In this document: positions 1-11,469 of the stretch, piece after piece
Position numbering within the stretch: the stretch's first letter is position 1
Layout: each line of letters starts with the position of its first letter
Assembly (NCBI GenBank): GCA_001414485.1
Contig: LLEY01000247.1
Location: 1-64,000, forward strand
DNA length: 64,000 nt
Direction: 5' to 3'
Source: Calycina herbarum
Lineage: Eukaryota; Ascomycota; Leotiomycetes; Helotiales; Pezizellaceae
Made by a program: the position numbers and the translations under genes
The notes under the pieces: generated by a model
What the model saw: only the letters and a program-made list of their open reading frames with translations
Told to the model about the DNA's origin: nothing
Database searches by the model: none

Positions 1-124
1 TTCAAGATGGTTTGTATATATATTTTTAGGTGGGGCGCTAATCTACGAGTTCCTGCACTTGCTTCCGACCTGCACTTGCTTCCGCCGACTCCAAGCGAAA
101 GCGCAGGAGAAGGGGAACCGGCTA
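1..124. other. Unmutated edge sequence, non-element DNA
   Basis: This stretch is visibly richer in G+C than what follows and does not show the TpA-rich RIP footprint. It contains two direct copies of a 15-bp word (CTGCACTTGCTTCCG) at 53-67 and 70-84. Homology to the family A chromovirus begins abruptly at about 123-125. No gene is recognised. It may be flanking host DNA or another repeat fused to the truncated element A1. Confidence 0.5.
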
Positions 125-2614
125 TTACTTAGTCTTTTTATATCGATGTTCTTTTATACTAAGTAGACTTTATCCCTCTCTTTTAATATTAGCTCCTAAC
201 TACGTTATTAATTATAGTAGTATATGTTTCTTTCTATTATAAATTATAGGTCCTTTATAAGTTCCTTATATAGACTCTTAATTTTTAAGATATAAATACG
301 AGTAAGTTAGTTATTAATAGTTATAGATAGTAGTTCTTAATATACTATTAATTTATATCTAAAGTTAGTATAGAATAGTATAATAAGTGTTATTTCTATT
401 ACTAAACTATTATAAGCAAACTATACTAAAGGCAGCAGTTCTACCTAGTTATCTTACTAGTAGTTTATATAATAATAAAGGTATATTTTAACTACTTAAT
501 TTATCTTTTTATTTCTTCTATTTATTTAAAGGTAGAAAGCTATAAAAAGCTTTCTTTTTACACCTAATTATTCTATAAGAATAATCTAAAATTTTAAGGT
601 AAAGAGCTTATCTTTATCTAAGAGTATTTCTTTAAGTAGTCTATATCTTAAGACTACTTCTCTAAAGAATATAAATACCAATTCCTTAGCTATACTTAAC
701 TCTATATATACTATTAGAATTATATACTTCCTAAGTCGTTCTATAATAACTAGGATTATATTATATTTAACTCTTATTATTAAATCTTTAGATTTTAGTA
801 ATTTAATAATAAAATCTATAGATATTAATTTCTAAGGTATTTATAGTATTAGAGTAGTGTTTATCTATCTATAAGGAGTATAGTAGGAAGCCTTATTCCT
901 AGTATAGGTATTATATTCTACTATTACTTCCTTAACTATTATAGATAACTAATCAACATAGTAATATTATCTTATCCTTTAAAAGGTTTTACGAATTCCT
1001 TAGTATCTATAAGTAAGCGTAGTATAGTATTCTTATATAAACTCCTTTATATATAAGCTAGGAACCTATAATTTCCCTTTTATATATTAGTTATAACCTT
1101 TATATATATTCTAAATTTTATCTATCTAGATATTATTTATTACTACTATCTTATATATAGTAGGTACTAAGTCTCTATTCTTAAGGGTTTTTAAGATTAT
1201 AATCTTCTTATATATCTTATTTCCCTTATATCTAGGTTTCTAGCTAAGAGTATTAGCTTAAACATTTAACGTTCCTTTTATATATTAAATAACGATATTA
1301 AATCCTCTTAATATCTTTAACTATCTAGCTAATTATCTTATTATAAGTTCTTTAATAGTTGTAAATATTCTAAGGTTCTCGTAGTTAGATAAAACTATAA
1401 CTAGGTATTTTACTAACTATAAATAAATCCTCTAGTATTCTAAAGCTAATACTATAATAAGTAGTTCTTTATTAAAGATACTATAATTTTACTATACTAA
1501 GTTAAATATTTTAGAATAATATATAATAGATATAAGTTTTCCCTTATTATTTAGCTATAGATAAACTATACCTACTACTATATCTAAGACGTCTATTTCG
1601 ATTATACTAGGTTTATTTATATTAAACTCGTATAAAATAAGCTTTTCTATAAACTTTACTTTAATTTTTTAAAAAGTATTCTCTACTTATTTATTCTATA
1701 TAAACCTAATAGCTTTCTTAACTAGTACTATTATTAGTTTAATAATCTTTATATAGTCTTATATAAATAGATAGTAAAAGTTTATAAATCTAAGGAAAGA
1801 CTATATATCTTTTATATTCTCTAGTAATTTCTAGTTTAAGATATCTTAGATCTTTACTAGATCTATTTCTATTTTTCCTAAGCTAAATATCTATCCTAGG
1901 AAAAGTGTCTAAGTTACTTTAAACTCGTATTTTAAGAGTTTTAACTAAGAGTTTACTTTTATAAGTTATTATAAAACTTTTCTAATATATCTCTTATATT
2001 CTTCTTCTTTTTCTAAGAAGATTAGAATATTATCTAAGTAATAAATTACTATTACTTTTAGAAGATCCCTTAAAATATTATTATTTTATCTCTAATATAT
2101 AGCTAGTATATTATATAGTCTAAATAGTATAACTATATATTTATAAAAGCTTAATAGTAAGGTAAATACTATCTTCTATTCGTCTCTAACTTTTATTTAT
2201 ATAAGTCTATAAGCGTTTTATTAATCTAGTTTTATAAATCGTACTATCTTATCTAACTTATCTTATAAGTATTAGCTAGGTAGTAGTAGATAAGCGTTCT
2301 TAACTATAACGTAATTTACTTCTTAGTAATTAATATATACTCTTCTATCTAGATCGTCTTTCTTCTTAATAATAAGTATATTTAAGGTAATTAGTAACTT
2401 AGATCTTCTAATATATCCCTTCTTAATACCTTCTTTTATATAACTTTCTATTCTCTATAGGCTTTTCTAGTTATATAACCGAAGCTTCTACTTTAAGAGG
2501 TAATAACCCTCTTTTAATTTAATCTTATAATCTTATAAGTAATGTTTTAGCAAGGCTTATAAGTCTTCTAGGTTTTTAAACAAAGCTTTAAATTCTCTAT
2601 ACTATATAGGTATT
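125..2614 (-). mobile_element. Chromovirus A1, left part: RT, RNase H and integrase, RIP-degraded
   Basis: This is the 3' portion of the pol gene of a Ty3/gypsy chromovirus, read on the minus strand. Its sequence is colinear with copies A2-A5. From high to low coordinates it holds the reverse transcriptase (the YLDD motif reads YLDN near 2020-2035), RNase H (about 1400-1700) and the integrase core (about 450-1150). It is full of TAA and TAG codons at former Gln and Trp positions. The element is cut at about 124, so chromodomain, antisense gene and 3' LTR are missing. Its other parts lie at 16006-16945, 23725-24874 and 25237-26511. Five bases before the A2 insertion (GTATT, 2610-2614) are duplicated at 16006-16010. 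Confidence 0.85.
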
Positions 2615-3040
2615 TGTAACAAAACTTAAACGAACTAAACAAAGATGACTAAGTCTCGAAGGTTAGTATATAGTAAGAAGTATAAATACGCTAGGTTGTT
2701 CACTTAGAAGTGAACTCGTTACTTATATCAAAGATGTTAAATAAGATAATAAGATTAATAACTAAAGTTAAGTACGAAGCTCCTATCTAATAATAGACGT
2801 GCTAGTCTTATATAGAACCTTCGTTCCTCTAGGCAGCTAACTCGCTCGTCGGGCTAGCGATCTAACGAGCTAGTTCGCCTAGCGATCTAGCGGTCTGTTA
2901 CGTGATTAATATAATAAAATCCTTAGGTCGCTTAGCTAACCTAACCGATCCTTATCTACTATAGAGATATTCCGATAGTACTTAACCTGTTAGAACGCTG
3001 CCTAGTCTTTACTTATTACGTATATACGTGATTCGTAATA
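2615..3040 (-). repeat. 3' LTR of chromovirus A2 (426 bp)
   Basis: On the plus strand it runs from TGTAACAAAAC to CGTAATA, the RIP-altered form of TGT...ACA ends. Its length equals the sum of the two halves of the 5' LTR (8877-9202 and 15906-16005, 426 bp). The polypurine tract of A2 abuts it as CTATCCCCTTCTT at 3041-3053. The outer 5 bp, GTATT at 2610-2614, form the target duplication with 16006-16010. Confidence 0.92.
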
Positions 3041-6000
3041 CTATCCCCTTCTTAGCTTAGCGTGTCCCTACGCTTAAGTACGACCTAAGAAATATTATTA
3101 GAAGACTAGTAGCCTTCTTCTCTTTTCACTATACTACCTGATCGTTTAACGAAACGTACTAAGTATATCGCTCTTAGAAAAGAAATTAACTTATCTAGAA
3201 TAAAAATAGTACCTTATACTCGATATTTAAAAGCTAGTTTTGTAAATAAATATATTACCTCTTAAGATAAAAGTCTAAATCGCTATAGTCGTTATATAAA
3301 GAATAGTAAGACCTATAACGTTTACGAGGTAAACTGTATACTAACTATTCGAGATTAAGAGTCTATAGATGCTTAGATCTAACAACTAGAGGACGAGGCT
3401 AATAAGGCTATAGCGAAAGTCCTCTAGGTTAATAAGTAGAAGAAGCTGCTTTATACTTAGAAGTAGAGAATAATAGCAGCTAGTCTTAACTCTCTTAAGA
3501 AGCTAGATACTACTAAGGAATTAGAAAGAAAGGAAAAGGAGAAGGAGGAAGAAAAGAAGCAGATAGAAGAAGAGGCTACTAGGCTAGCCGCCCTTCCTAC
3601 GCCCGACGTTTCCAACCCCGCCCTTACTCTTAGCCTCGACCTAGCCTTTCTTACGTCCTTTCCTACTAACTACGCGATATAAGTAGACTTAGGTTTCGAC
3701 AGTAGAACTCCTAAAGTTCCTCTAAGTACTAGCTAATGTTTTTTCTAGGTTCCTAAGTATTTTCTAAATATAGATAATCTAACTATTTTATTAAATATCT
3801 AACCTATCTTCTAATAAGTCTATAGTTAAGAATCTTCTTAACTTTATACTTAGTATTTAGATTTACTAGTTAAATTTCTATAAGTAGGGCTAGTAGTGCT
3901 CCTAGTAGTACTAGTTTAAGTAGGGATATATAAAATACTAGATAGATGTTTATTATCCTTAGTAGTACTAATTTATAATTTAAAGGTCCTCTAACATGTT
4001 TAATTTTAAATAGTCTAAGTTTTTTATAATCTAGTTTATTACTTAGTCTTTTTATATTAATATTCTTAGTACTAAGTAGACTTTATTCTCCTCTTTTAGT
4101 ATTAGCTCCTAACTACGTCGTTTGTTATAGTAGTATGTATTTCTTTCAGCTATAAATTACAAATCCTTTATAAGTTCCTTATATAGCTCTTTAATTTTTA
4201 AGACGTAAACATAAGTAAGCTAGTTATTAATAGTCGTAGACAGCAGTTCTTAATATACTAATAATTTATACTTAAAATTAGTATAGAATAATATAATAAG
4301 TATTATTTCTATTACTAAACTGTTATAGATAAACTATGCTAAGGGCAACAGTTCTACTTAGTTATCTTACTAGTAGTTTATATAATAATAAAGGTATGTT
4401 TTAACTACTTAATTTATCTGTTTATTTCCTTTATTTATTTAAGAGTAAAAAGCTATTAAAAGCTTTCTTTTTATACCTAATCGTTTTATAAGAGTAATTT
4501 AAAATTTTAAGGTAAAGAGCTTATTTCTATCTAAGAGTATCTCTTTAGGTAGTTTATATTTTAAGACTACTTCTCTAAGGAATATAAATACTAATTCCTT
4601 AGCTATACTTAACTCTATATATACTATAAGAATTATATATTTTATAAGTCGTTCTATAATAACTAGGATTATATTATATTTAACTCCTATTATTAGGTCT
4701 TTAGATTTTAGTAATTTAATAATAAAATCTATAGATATTAATTTCTAAGGTATTTATAGTATTAGAGTAGTGTTTATCTATCTATAAGGAGTATAGTAGG
4801 AAGCCTTATTCCTAGTATAGGTATTATATTCTACTATTACTTCCTTAACTATTATAGATAACTAATTAATATAGTAGTATTATCTTATCTTCTAAAGGGT
4901 TCTACGAATTTCTTAGTAACTATAAGTAGGTATAGTATAGTATTCTTATATAAACTCCTTTATATATAAGCTATAAACTTATAACTTCTCTTTTATATAT
5001 TAGTTATAACTCTTATATATATTCTAAATCTTATTTATCTAAATATCGTTTATTACTACTATCTCGTATATAGTAGGTACTAAGTCTCTATTCTTAAGAG
5101 TTTTTAAGATTATAATCTTCTTATACTCCTTATTTCTCTTATATCCTAGTTTCTAGCTAAGAGTATTAGCTTAAGTATTTAACGTTCTCTTTATATATTA
5201 GATAATAATATTAAATCCTTCTAATATCTCTAACTATCTAGCTAATTACCTTATTATAAGTTCCTTAGTAGTTATAAATATCTTAAGGTTCTTATAGTTA
5301 GATAAAACTATAACTAGGTATTTTACTAACTATAAATAGATTCTCTAGTATTCTAAGGCTAATACTATAGTAAGTAATTCCTTATCAAAGATACTATAGT
5401 TTTATTATACTAGGTTAAATATCTTAGAATAATATATAATAAGTATAAGTTTTTCTTTATTATTTAGCTATAAGTAAACCATATCTACTACTATGTCTAA
5501 GGCATCTATTTTAATTATACTAGGCTTATCTATATCGAAATCGTATAGAATAGGTTTTTTTATAAACTTTACTTTAATTTTCTAAAAAGTATTCTCTACC
5601 TATTTATTCTATATAAACTTAATAACCTTCTTAACTAGTATTAACATTAGTTTAGTAATCTTTATATAGTCTTAGATAAACGGTTAGTAAAAGTTTATAA
5701 ATCTAAGAAAGGACTATACATCTTTTATATTCTCTAGTAATTTCTAGTTTAAAATGTCTTAGATCTTTATTAGATCTATTTCTATTTTCTCTAAGTTAAA
5801 TACCTATCTTAGGAAAAGTATCTAAGTTACTTTAAACTCGTATTTTAAGAGTTTTAACTAAGAGTTTACTTTTATAAGTTGTTATAAAACCTCTTTAACA
5901 TATCTCTTATATTCCTCTTCTTTTTCTAAGAAGATTAAGATATTATCTAGATAATAGATTACTATTACTCTTAAAAGATCTCTTAAAATGTTATTATTTT

Positions 6001-8876
6001 ATCTCTAATATATAGCTAGTATATTATAAAGTCTAAATAATATAACTATATATTTATAAAAGCTTAATAGTAAGGTAAATACTATCTTCTATTCGTCTCT
6101 GACTTTTATTTATATAAGTCTATAAGTGTTTTATTAATCTAATTTTATAAATCGTACTACCTTACTTAACTTATCCTATAAGTACTAGCTAGGTAGTAGT
6201 AAATAAGCGTCCTTAACTATAGTATAATTTACTTTTTAGTAATTAATATATACTCTTCTATCTAGATTATCTTTCTTTTTAATAATAAGTATATTTAAGA
6301 TAATTAGTAACTTAGATCTTCTAATATATTCTTTCTTAATACCTTTCTTTATATAACTTTCTATTCTCTATAGGCTTTTCTAGTTATATAACTAAAGCTT
6401 CTACTTTAAGAGGTAATAATCCTCTTTTAATTTAATCTTATAATCCTATAAGTAATGTTCTAGTAAAGCTTATAAGTCTTTTAGATTTTTAAATAAAGCT
6501 TTAAATTCTTTATATTATATAGCTATTTTGTTATTAGCTGTCTTACTAACCTATAGAGGACCCTAGATAAGGTATTCTAGTATCTTAGAAGAGGTAGCGC
6601 TAACCTTATTCTAGCCTTGAAGTTATAATTATAAGCTTATATAATTATATCGACTAAAGATTATTATTTAAGTCTTCTAATTAATATCTAGATTATGTTC
6701 TTTAATTTATAATATACTAAGTATTACTTCCTTTCTTCCTATTTTAATAATATTAAATTATGTGTTTAAGTAGTATCCTTTAATAGTAATCTTTATTAGA
6801 ATAGTTTATTAATTAATAATTCTATCTTAGTATATAATGTCTATTCTATTAACTACTCCTAAGTAGTATAGCTTTATGCCTTTTATTAGGATGTTTAGCT
6901 TCTTCTAAGCTACTAGGAAAAGAAAATTATCTATTACTTCTAAATTAATTAAGACTCGGAGTTCCTTTTCTCTTATCTTTGCTATTACTATAAGTTGATT
7001 TTCTCTAGAAATAGTATTTAATTCTCTAATTTTTAGTTAGTAGAGCTCTCTTTATACTAACTTCGTTTCTTAATCTATAATGTATTTATTTATCTCTTAA
7101 AAGATTATACTAAATAATTTTCTATTTCTTAATTCTTAAAATATTACTCTAACTTTTCTAATTAAAGTAACTATAGTATATTAGCCTCTTATTTCTAGTA
7201 TAGCTTCCTTATCGTCAGGTAGTATATCTAAAAAACTAGGTTTAGAGCGTCTTATAAAGTTGTTAGAACCCTGCTATTATCATAAGCTAGTTTCTTCTTA
7301 TAGATCTATAACTATCTAAATATCTCTTATCTTAGGTATACTAGATAGCTTATTAGATACTATTTATTTTAGTCTAGGTTCTTTAAATTCGATGGTTTCT
7401 CTTCTAGTAATAAGGCTTACTAAAGTTATTCTATCCTATTTATTCTAAACTATCTTATAAGTAGTTAAAATAGTAGAGTTAATTCTTTAAGTAGAATATA
7501 AGCTTTAGAAATTAGGTTTCTAGTTTTCTATATATACCTATCTATTCTCTCTCTTAAAAGTTCTAGTAAATGCCTATATCTTGCCTTATTTAGGCTTATA
7601 TATTTCTAAATTTACTTCTAATAAATCGGATTCTAATTCTAATAACTCTAATAAACTCGTTAATAGTAGTAACTTATATTCTACTTAAAAAGGTAATTCA
7701 TAATCTATTTCTAACTATATATTATAATATTCTTTAAGTAATAGATCTCTATTATTATTAGTATCTTATACCTTACTAACTTATAACTTAATTCCTTTAT
7801 CTAGCTATAAGTATATAGCGCCTACTGTTATATCTATAGTATCTGTTTTAATTTACGTGCTATAACCTCTAGCCTTAAGTTCTTCGTCTATAAGTTTAAT
7901 TTTTTCTAGTAAAGCTACTTCTTTTTAGATAGTAGCGTTAGCTTGCTTCCTATTAGAGTCTTTCTTCTTACTATACTTATTTACTCTATAGCTAGGAAGA
8001 CTATAGTTATAATATAAGTTCTACTTATATCGACGATTTCGCTCTTTCTAGAATAGTTCTCCTCTCTAAGAGTTTCCTTTCTTAGATTCCTTCTCTAGAA
8101 CCTATAATCTTTAAGTAGTATTAATTTCTATAAGATTTCTATAATCTTTCTATCTACTCTTTCTATATTAATAACTATAACTTCCTCTCTTCTCTAGGTT
8201 CTTCTTATAGATATAGTTATTAATCTTAATTATATTATTTATTAATTTATTTAATATATCTAGAAAATCCTCTTATATAAGTTTATCTTTTATATTATCC
8301 TTAAGTCTATAATAGAATTATTTATATAATACTTTATTATTCTATCCTATCTATATAGAGTACTATTAAAATTATAAGGTATATTTAGTAGCTAATCCCT
8401 TTTATCTAAGTATATATAAAGCTTTAACTACTTTCTTTTTTATATTAATATTCTTAAAAGCTTAGTTAATTCTATCTCTAAATCCTTAAACATTTCTAAA
8501 CAAGTCTCTCGTCTTCTTAGATATTTAAAGAGAGACTTTTCCTTTAACTGTTTTATTTACTTAGTAATCCTCTAAGTATAGTTCTAACTAGTTATAAGCT
8601 ACTTCTTTAAGATAAGTAGATAACTATATAACCTAGTTAGTTTTATTTCTAAACTAAGTATAATAAAAGTTTAAGTAGAGGGAAGCTTTTATTAAGAACT
8701 TAGCTAGTTTCTTAAGTAAGCTATTGAACAGCTTTAGAAGAGGAAGTTTCACTTCCTCTTAAAGAGTAGTGACTAGTATAACTAGGAGGTCTACAGCTGG
8801 CTTTAGTAGAGTGGTTCTTAGAGTAGAAGAGGTTGCTAATATAGTAGCGATCTTACTTCTAAGTAGGTGCTTAAAG
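3041..8876 (-). mobile_element. Chromovirus A2 internal region (gag-pol), RIP-degraded
   Basis: Minus-strand gag-pol of about 5.8 kb, colinear with A3. From the 5' side (high coordinates): Gag starts near 8840 but its ATG reads ATA; the zinc knuckle near 7990-8030 has its Cys and His codons changed to Tyr; then protease (about 6800-7100), RT with YLDN (about 5945-5975), RNase H, integrase (about 4450-5250) and a chromodomain tail (about 3760-3900). Stop codons occur throughout every frame, so it cannot make its own proteins. The integrase end overlaps the start of the antisense gene region. Confidence 0.88.
3215..3682 (+). pseudogene. Antisense Zn2Cys6-like/coiled-coil gene of element A2, degenerate
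   Basis: Antisense to the A2 polyprotein (A2 is on the minus strand), between its chromodomain end and 3' LTR. Frame 3215 reads Y-x2-Y-x8-Y-x10-Y-x2-Y-x6-Y over 34 codons (3215-3316). Comparison with A3 shows these Tyr codons stand at Cys positions (TGT/TGC changed to TAT). A Glu/Lys/Arg-rich predicted coiled coil follows, then a conserved tail containing LAALPTPDVS and FPTNYA, ending near 3682. Stops are TAA or TAG at former Gln or Trp codons. The spacing resembles a fungal Zn(II)2Cys6 DNA-binding cluster with a Gal4-like dimerisation helix. DNA binding is inferred, not shown. Confidence 0.65.
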
Positions 8877-9202
8877 TATAACGAAACTTAAACAAACTAA
8901 ATAAAGATAACTAAGTCTTAAAGGTTAGTATATAGTAAGAAGTATAAATATACTAGGTTGTTTACTTAGAAGTAAACTCGTTACTTATATCAAAGATATT
9001 AAATAAGATAATAAGATTAATAACTAAAGTTAAGTACGAAGCTCCTATCTAATAGTAGACGTGCTAGTCTTATATAGAACCTTCGTTCCTCTAAGTAGCT
9101 AACTCGCTCGTCGAGCTGGCGATCTAACGAGCTAGTTCGCCTAGCGATCTAGCGGTCCGTTACGTAATCAACATAATGAAATCCTTAGGTCGCTTAGCTA
9201 AC
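8877..9202 (-). repeat. 5' LTR of A2, first half, interrupted by A3
   Basis: The minus-strand LTR runs from TATAACGAAAC at 8877 up to ...GCTAAC at 9202. It stops exactly where A3 begins (TGTCACG at 9203) and resumes at 15901 with the same CTAAC. Its missing 100 bp are at 15906-16005. The two parts total 426 bp, equal to the other A2 LTR. Confidence 0.93.
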
Positions 9203-9636
9203 TGTCACGAATCACGTGCACACGTGATAAGTGAAGACCAGGCGGCGTCCTGACAGGTTAAGCACTATCGGAATACTCTTATAGTAGATAGGGATCGGTT
9301 AGGTTAGCTAAGCGATCCAGGGATTTCTTTTGGTTATAATCACGTGATAAGAGTTCGCTAGACGGGGCGACAGGTCTAGCAGTCTAGCAGCGACGGAGCG
9401 ACTAAGCTAGTAGGCTAGCACGAGGAAGGAAGCACCTATATAAGACTAGCACGTCTGCTATTAGATAGGAGCTTCGTACTTAACTTTAGTTATTAATCTT
9501 ATTATCTTATTTAATATCTTTGATATAAGTAACGAGTTCACTTCTAAGTGAACAACCTAGCGTATTTATACTTCTTACTATATACTAACCTTTGAGACTT
9601 AGTTATCTTTGTTTAGTTTATTTAAGTTTCGTTATA
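9203..9636 (+). repeat. 5' LTR of A3 (434 bp)
   Basis: It begins TGTCACGAATCACG and ends GTTTCGTTATA (originally ...TTACA). It carries a CACGTG-containing start and a TATATAAG promoter box near 9436-9443. It also has a perfect 8-bp hairpin, GTTCACTT-CT-AAGTGAAC, at 9536-9553 in the transcribed part. The 3' copy at 15467-15900 has the same length. Confidence 0.95.
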
Positions 9637-9670
9637 CTTTAAGCACCTGCTTAGAAGTAAGATCGCTACT

Positions 9671-10650
9671 ATGTCGGCAACCTCTTCTACTCTAAGAACC
9701 GCCCTACTAAGGCCAGCTGCGGACCCCCTAGTCACACTAGTTACACCAGTTACTACTCTTCGAGAGGAAGTGAAACTTCCTCTTCTGAAGCCGTTCAATA
9801 GCTTACTCGAGAAGCTAGCTGAATTCTTAATAAAGGCTTCCCTCTACCTAAGTTTTTATTATACCTAGTTTCTAAGTAAAACTAACTAGGTTATATAGTT
9901 GTCTACCTATCTTAAAAGGGCAGCTTATAACTAGTTAGAACTATACTTAGAGGATTACTAGATAAATAAAATAGTAGATAGAAAAGTCTCTCTTTAGATG
10001 TCTAAGAAGACGAGGGATTTGTTTAAGAATGTTTAAGGATTTAGAGAAGGAATTAACTAGGCTTTTAAGGATGTTAATATAAAGAAAAAGGTAGTTAGAG
10101 CTTTATATATACTTAGGTAGAAAGGATTAGCTACTAAGTACGTCTTATAATTTTAATAGTACTCTATATAAATAGGATAGAATAATAAAGTATTATATAA
10201 ATAATTCTATTATAGACTTAAAGATAATATAAAGGATAAAATTATATAAGAGGATTTTCTAAACATATTAAATAAATTAATAAATAATATAATTAGGATT
10301 AATAACTATATCTATAAAAGAAATCTAGAAAAGAAAGGAAGTTATAGTTATTAATATAGAAAGAGTAGACGAAAAGATTATAGAGATCTTATAGAAATCG
10401 ACGCTACTTAGAAATTATAAGTTCTAGAGAAGAAATCTAAGAAAGAAAACTCCTAGAGAGGAGGATTGTCCTAGAAAGAGCGAAATTATTAACGTAAGTA
10501 GAACTTATATTATAACTATAGTCTTCCTAGCTATAGAGTAAATAAGTATAGTAAGAAGAAAGACTCTAAAGGGAAATAAGCTAATACTACTATCTAAAAA
10601 GAAGTAGCTTTAATAGAAAAAATCGAACTTATAGACGAAGAACTTAAGAC
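9671..10650 (+). pseudogene. Gag of A3, degenerate
   Basis: Structural (nucleocapsid) protein of the retrotransposon. The reading frame opens with ATG at 9671, 35 bp after the LTR, and stays open for 65 codons before the first TAG; it then continues in the same frame with RIP stops. A single CX2CX4HX4C zinc knuckle can be located at 10508-10549 from its spacing and the residues around it (YN, LP, RVNK). All three Cys codons and the His codon now read TAT (Tyr), the expected TGT to TAT and CAT to TAT changes. The other RIP copies show the same pattern here. Confidence 0.8.
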
Positions 10651-11469
10651 TAGAGGTTATAGCACGTAAATTAAAACAGACGTTATAGATATAACAGCAG
10701 GCGCTATATACTTATAGCTAAATAAAGGAATTAAGTTATAAGTTAGTAAGGTATAGGATACTAATAATAATAGGGATCTATTACTTAAAGAATATTATAA
10801 TATATAGTTAGAAATAGATTACGAATTACCTCTTTAGGTAGAATATAAATTACTATTATTAATAAGTTTATTAGAGTTATTAGAATCGATATCTAACTTA
10901 TTAGAAGTGGATTTAGGAATATATAAGCTTAAATAAGGTAAGATATAGGTATTTATTAGAACTTTTAAAAGAGGGAATAGATAGGTATATATAGAAAACT
11001 AGAAACCTAATTTCTAGAGCCTATATTTTACTTAAAGAATTAACTCTACTATTTTAACTACTTATAAAATAGTTTAGAATAAATAAGATAGAATAACTTT
11101 AGTAAGCTTTATTACTAGAAGGGAAACTATTGAATTTAAAGAACTTAGACTAGAATAAGTAGTATCTAGTAAACTATCTAGTATACTTAAGATAGGAGAT
11201 ATTTAGATAGTCGTAGATCTATAAGAAGAAACTAGTAAATAGTAATAGCAGGGTCCTAACGACTTTATAGGACGCCTTAAAACTAGTTTTTTAGGTATAC
11301 TACTTGATAATAAGGAAGCTATACTAGAAATAGGAAGCTAGTATACTATAGTTGCTTTAGTTAGAAAAGTTAAAGTAATATTTTAGGGATTACGAAGTAA
11401 GAAGTTATTTAGTATAATCTTCTAAGAAATAAACGAATATAATATAGACTAAGAAACGGAGTTAGTATA

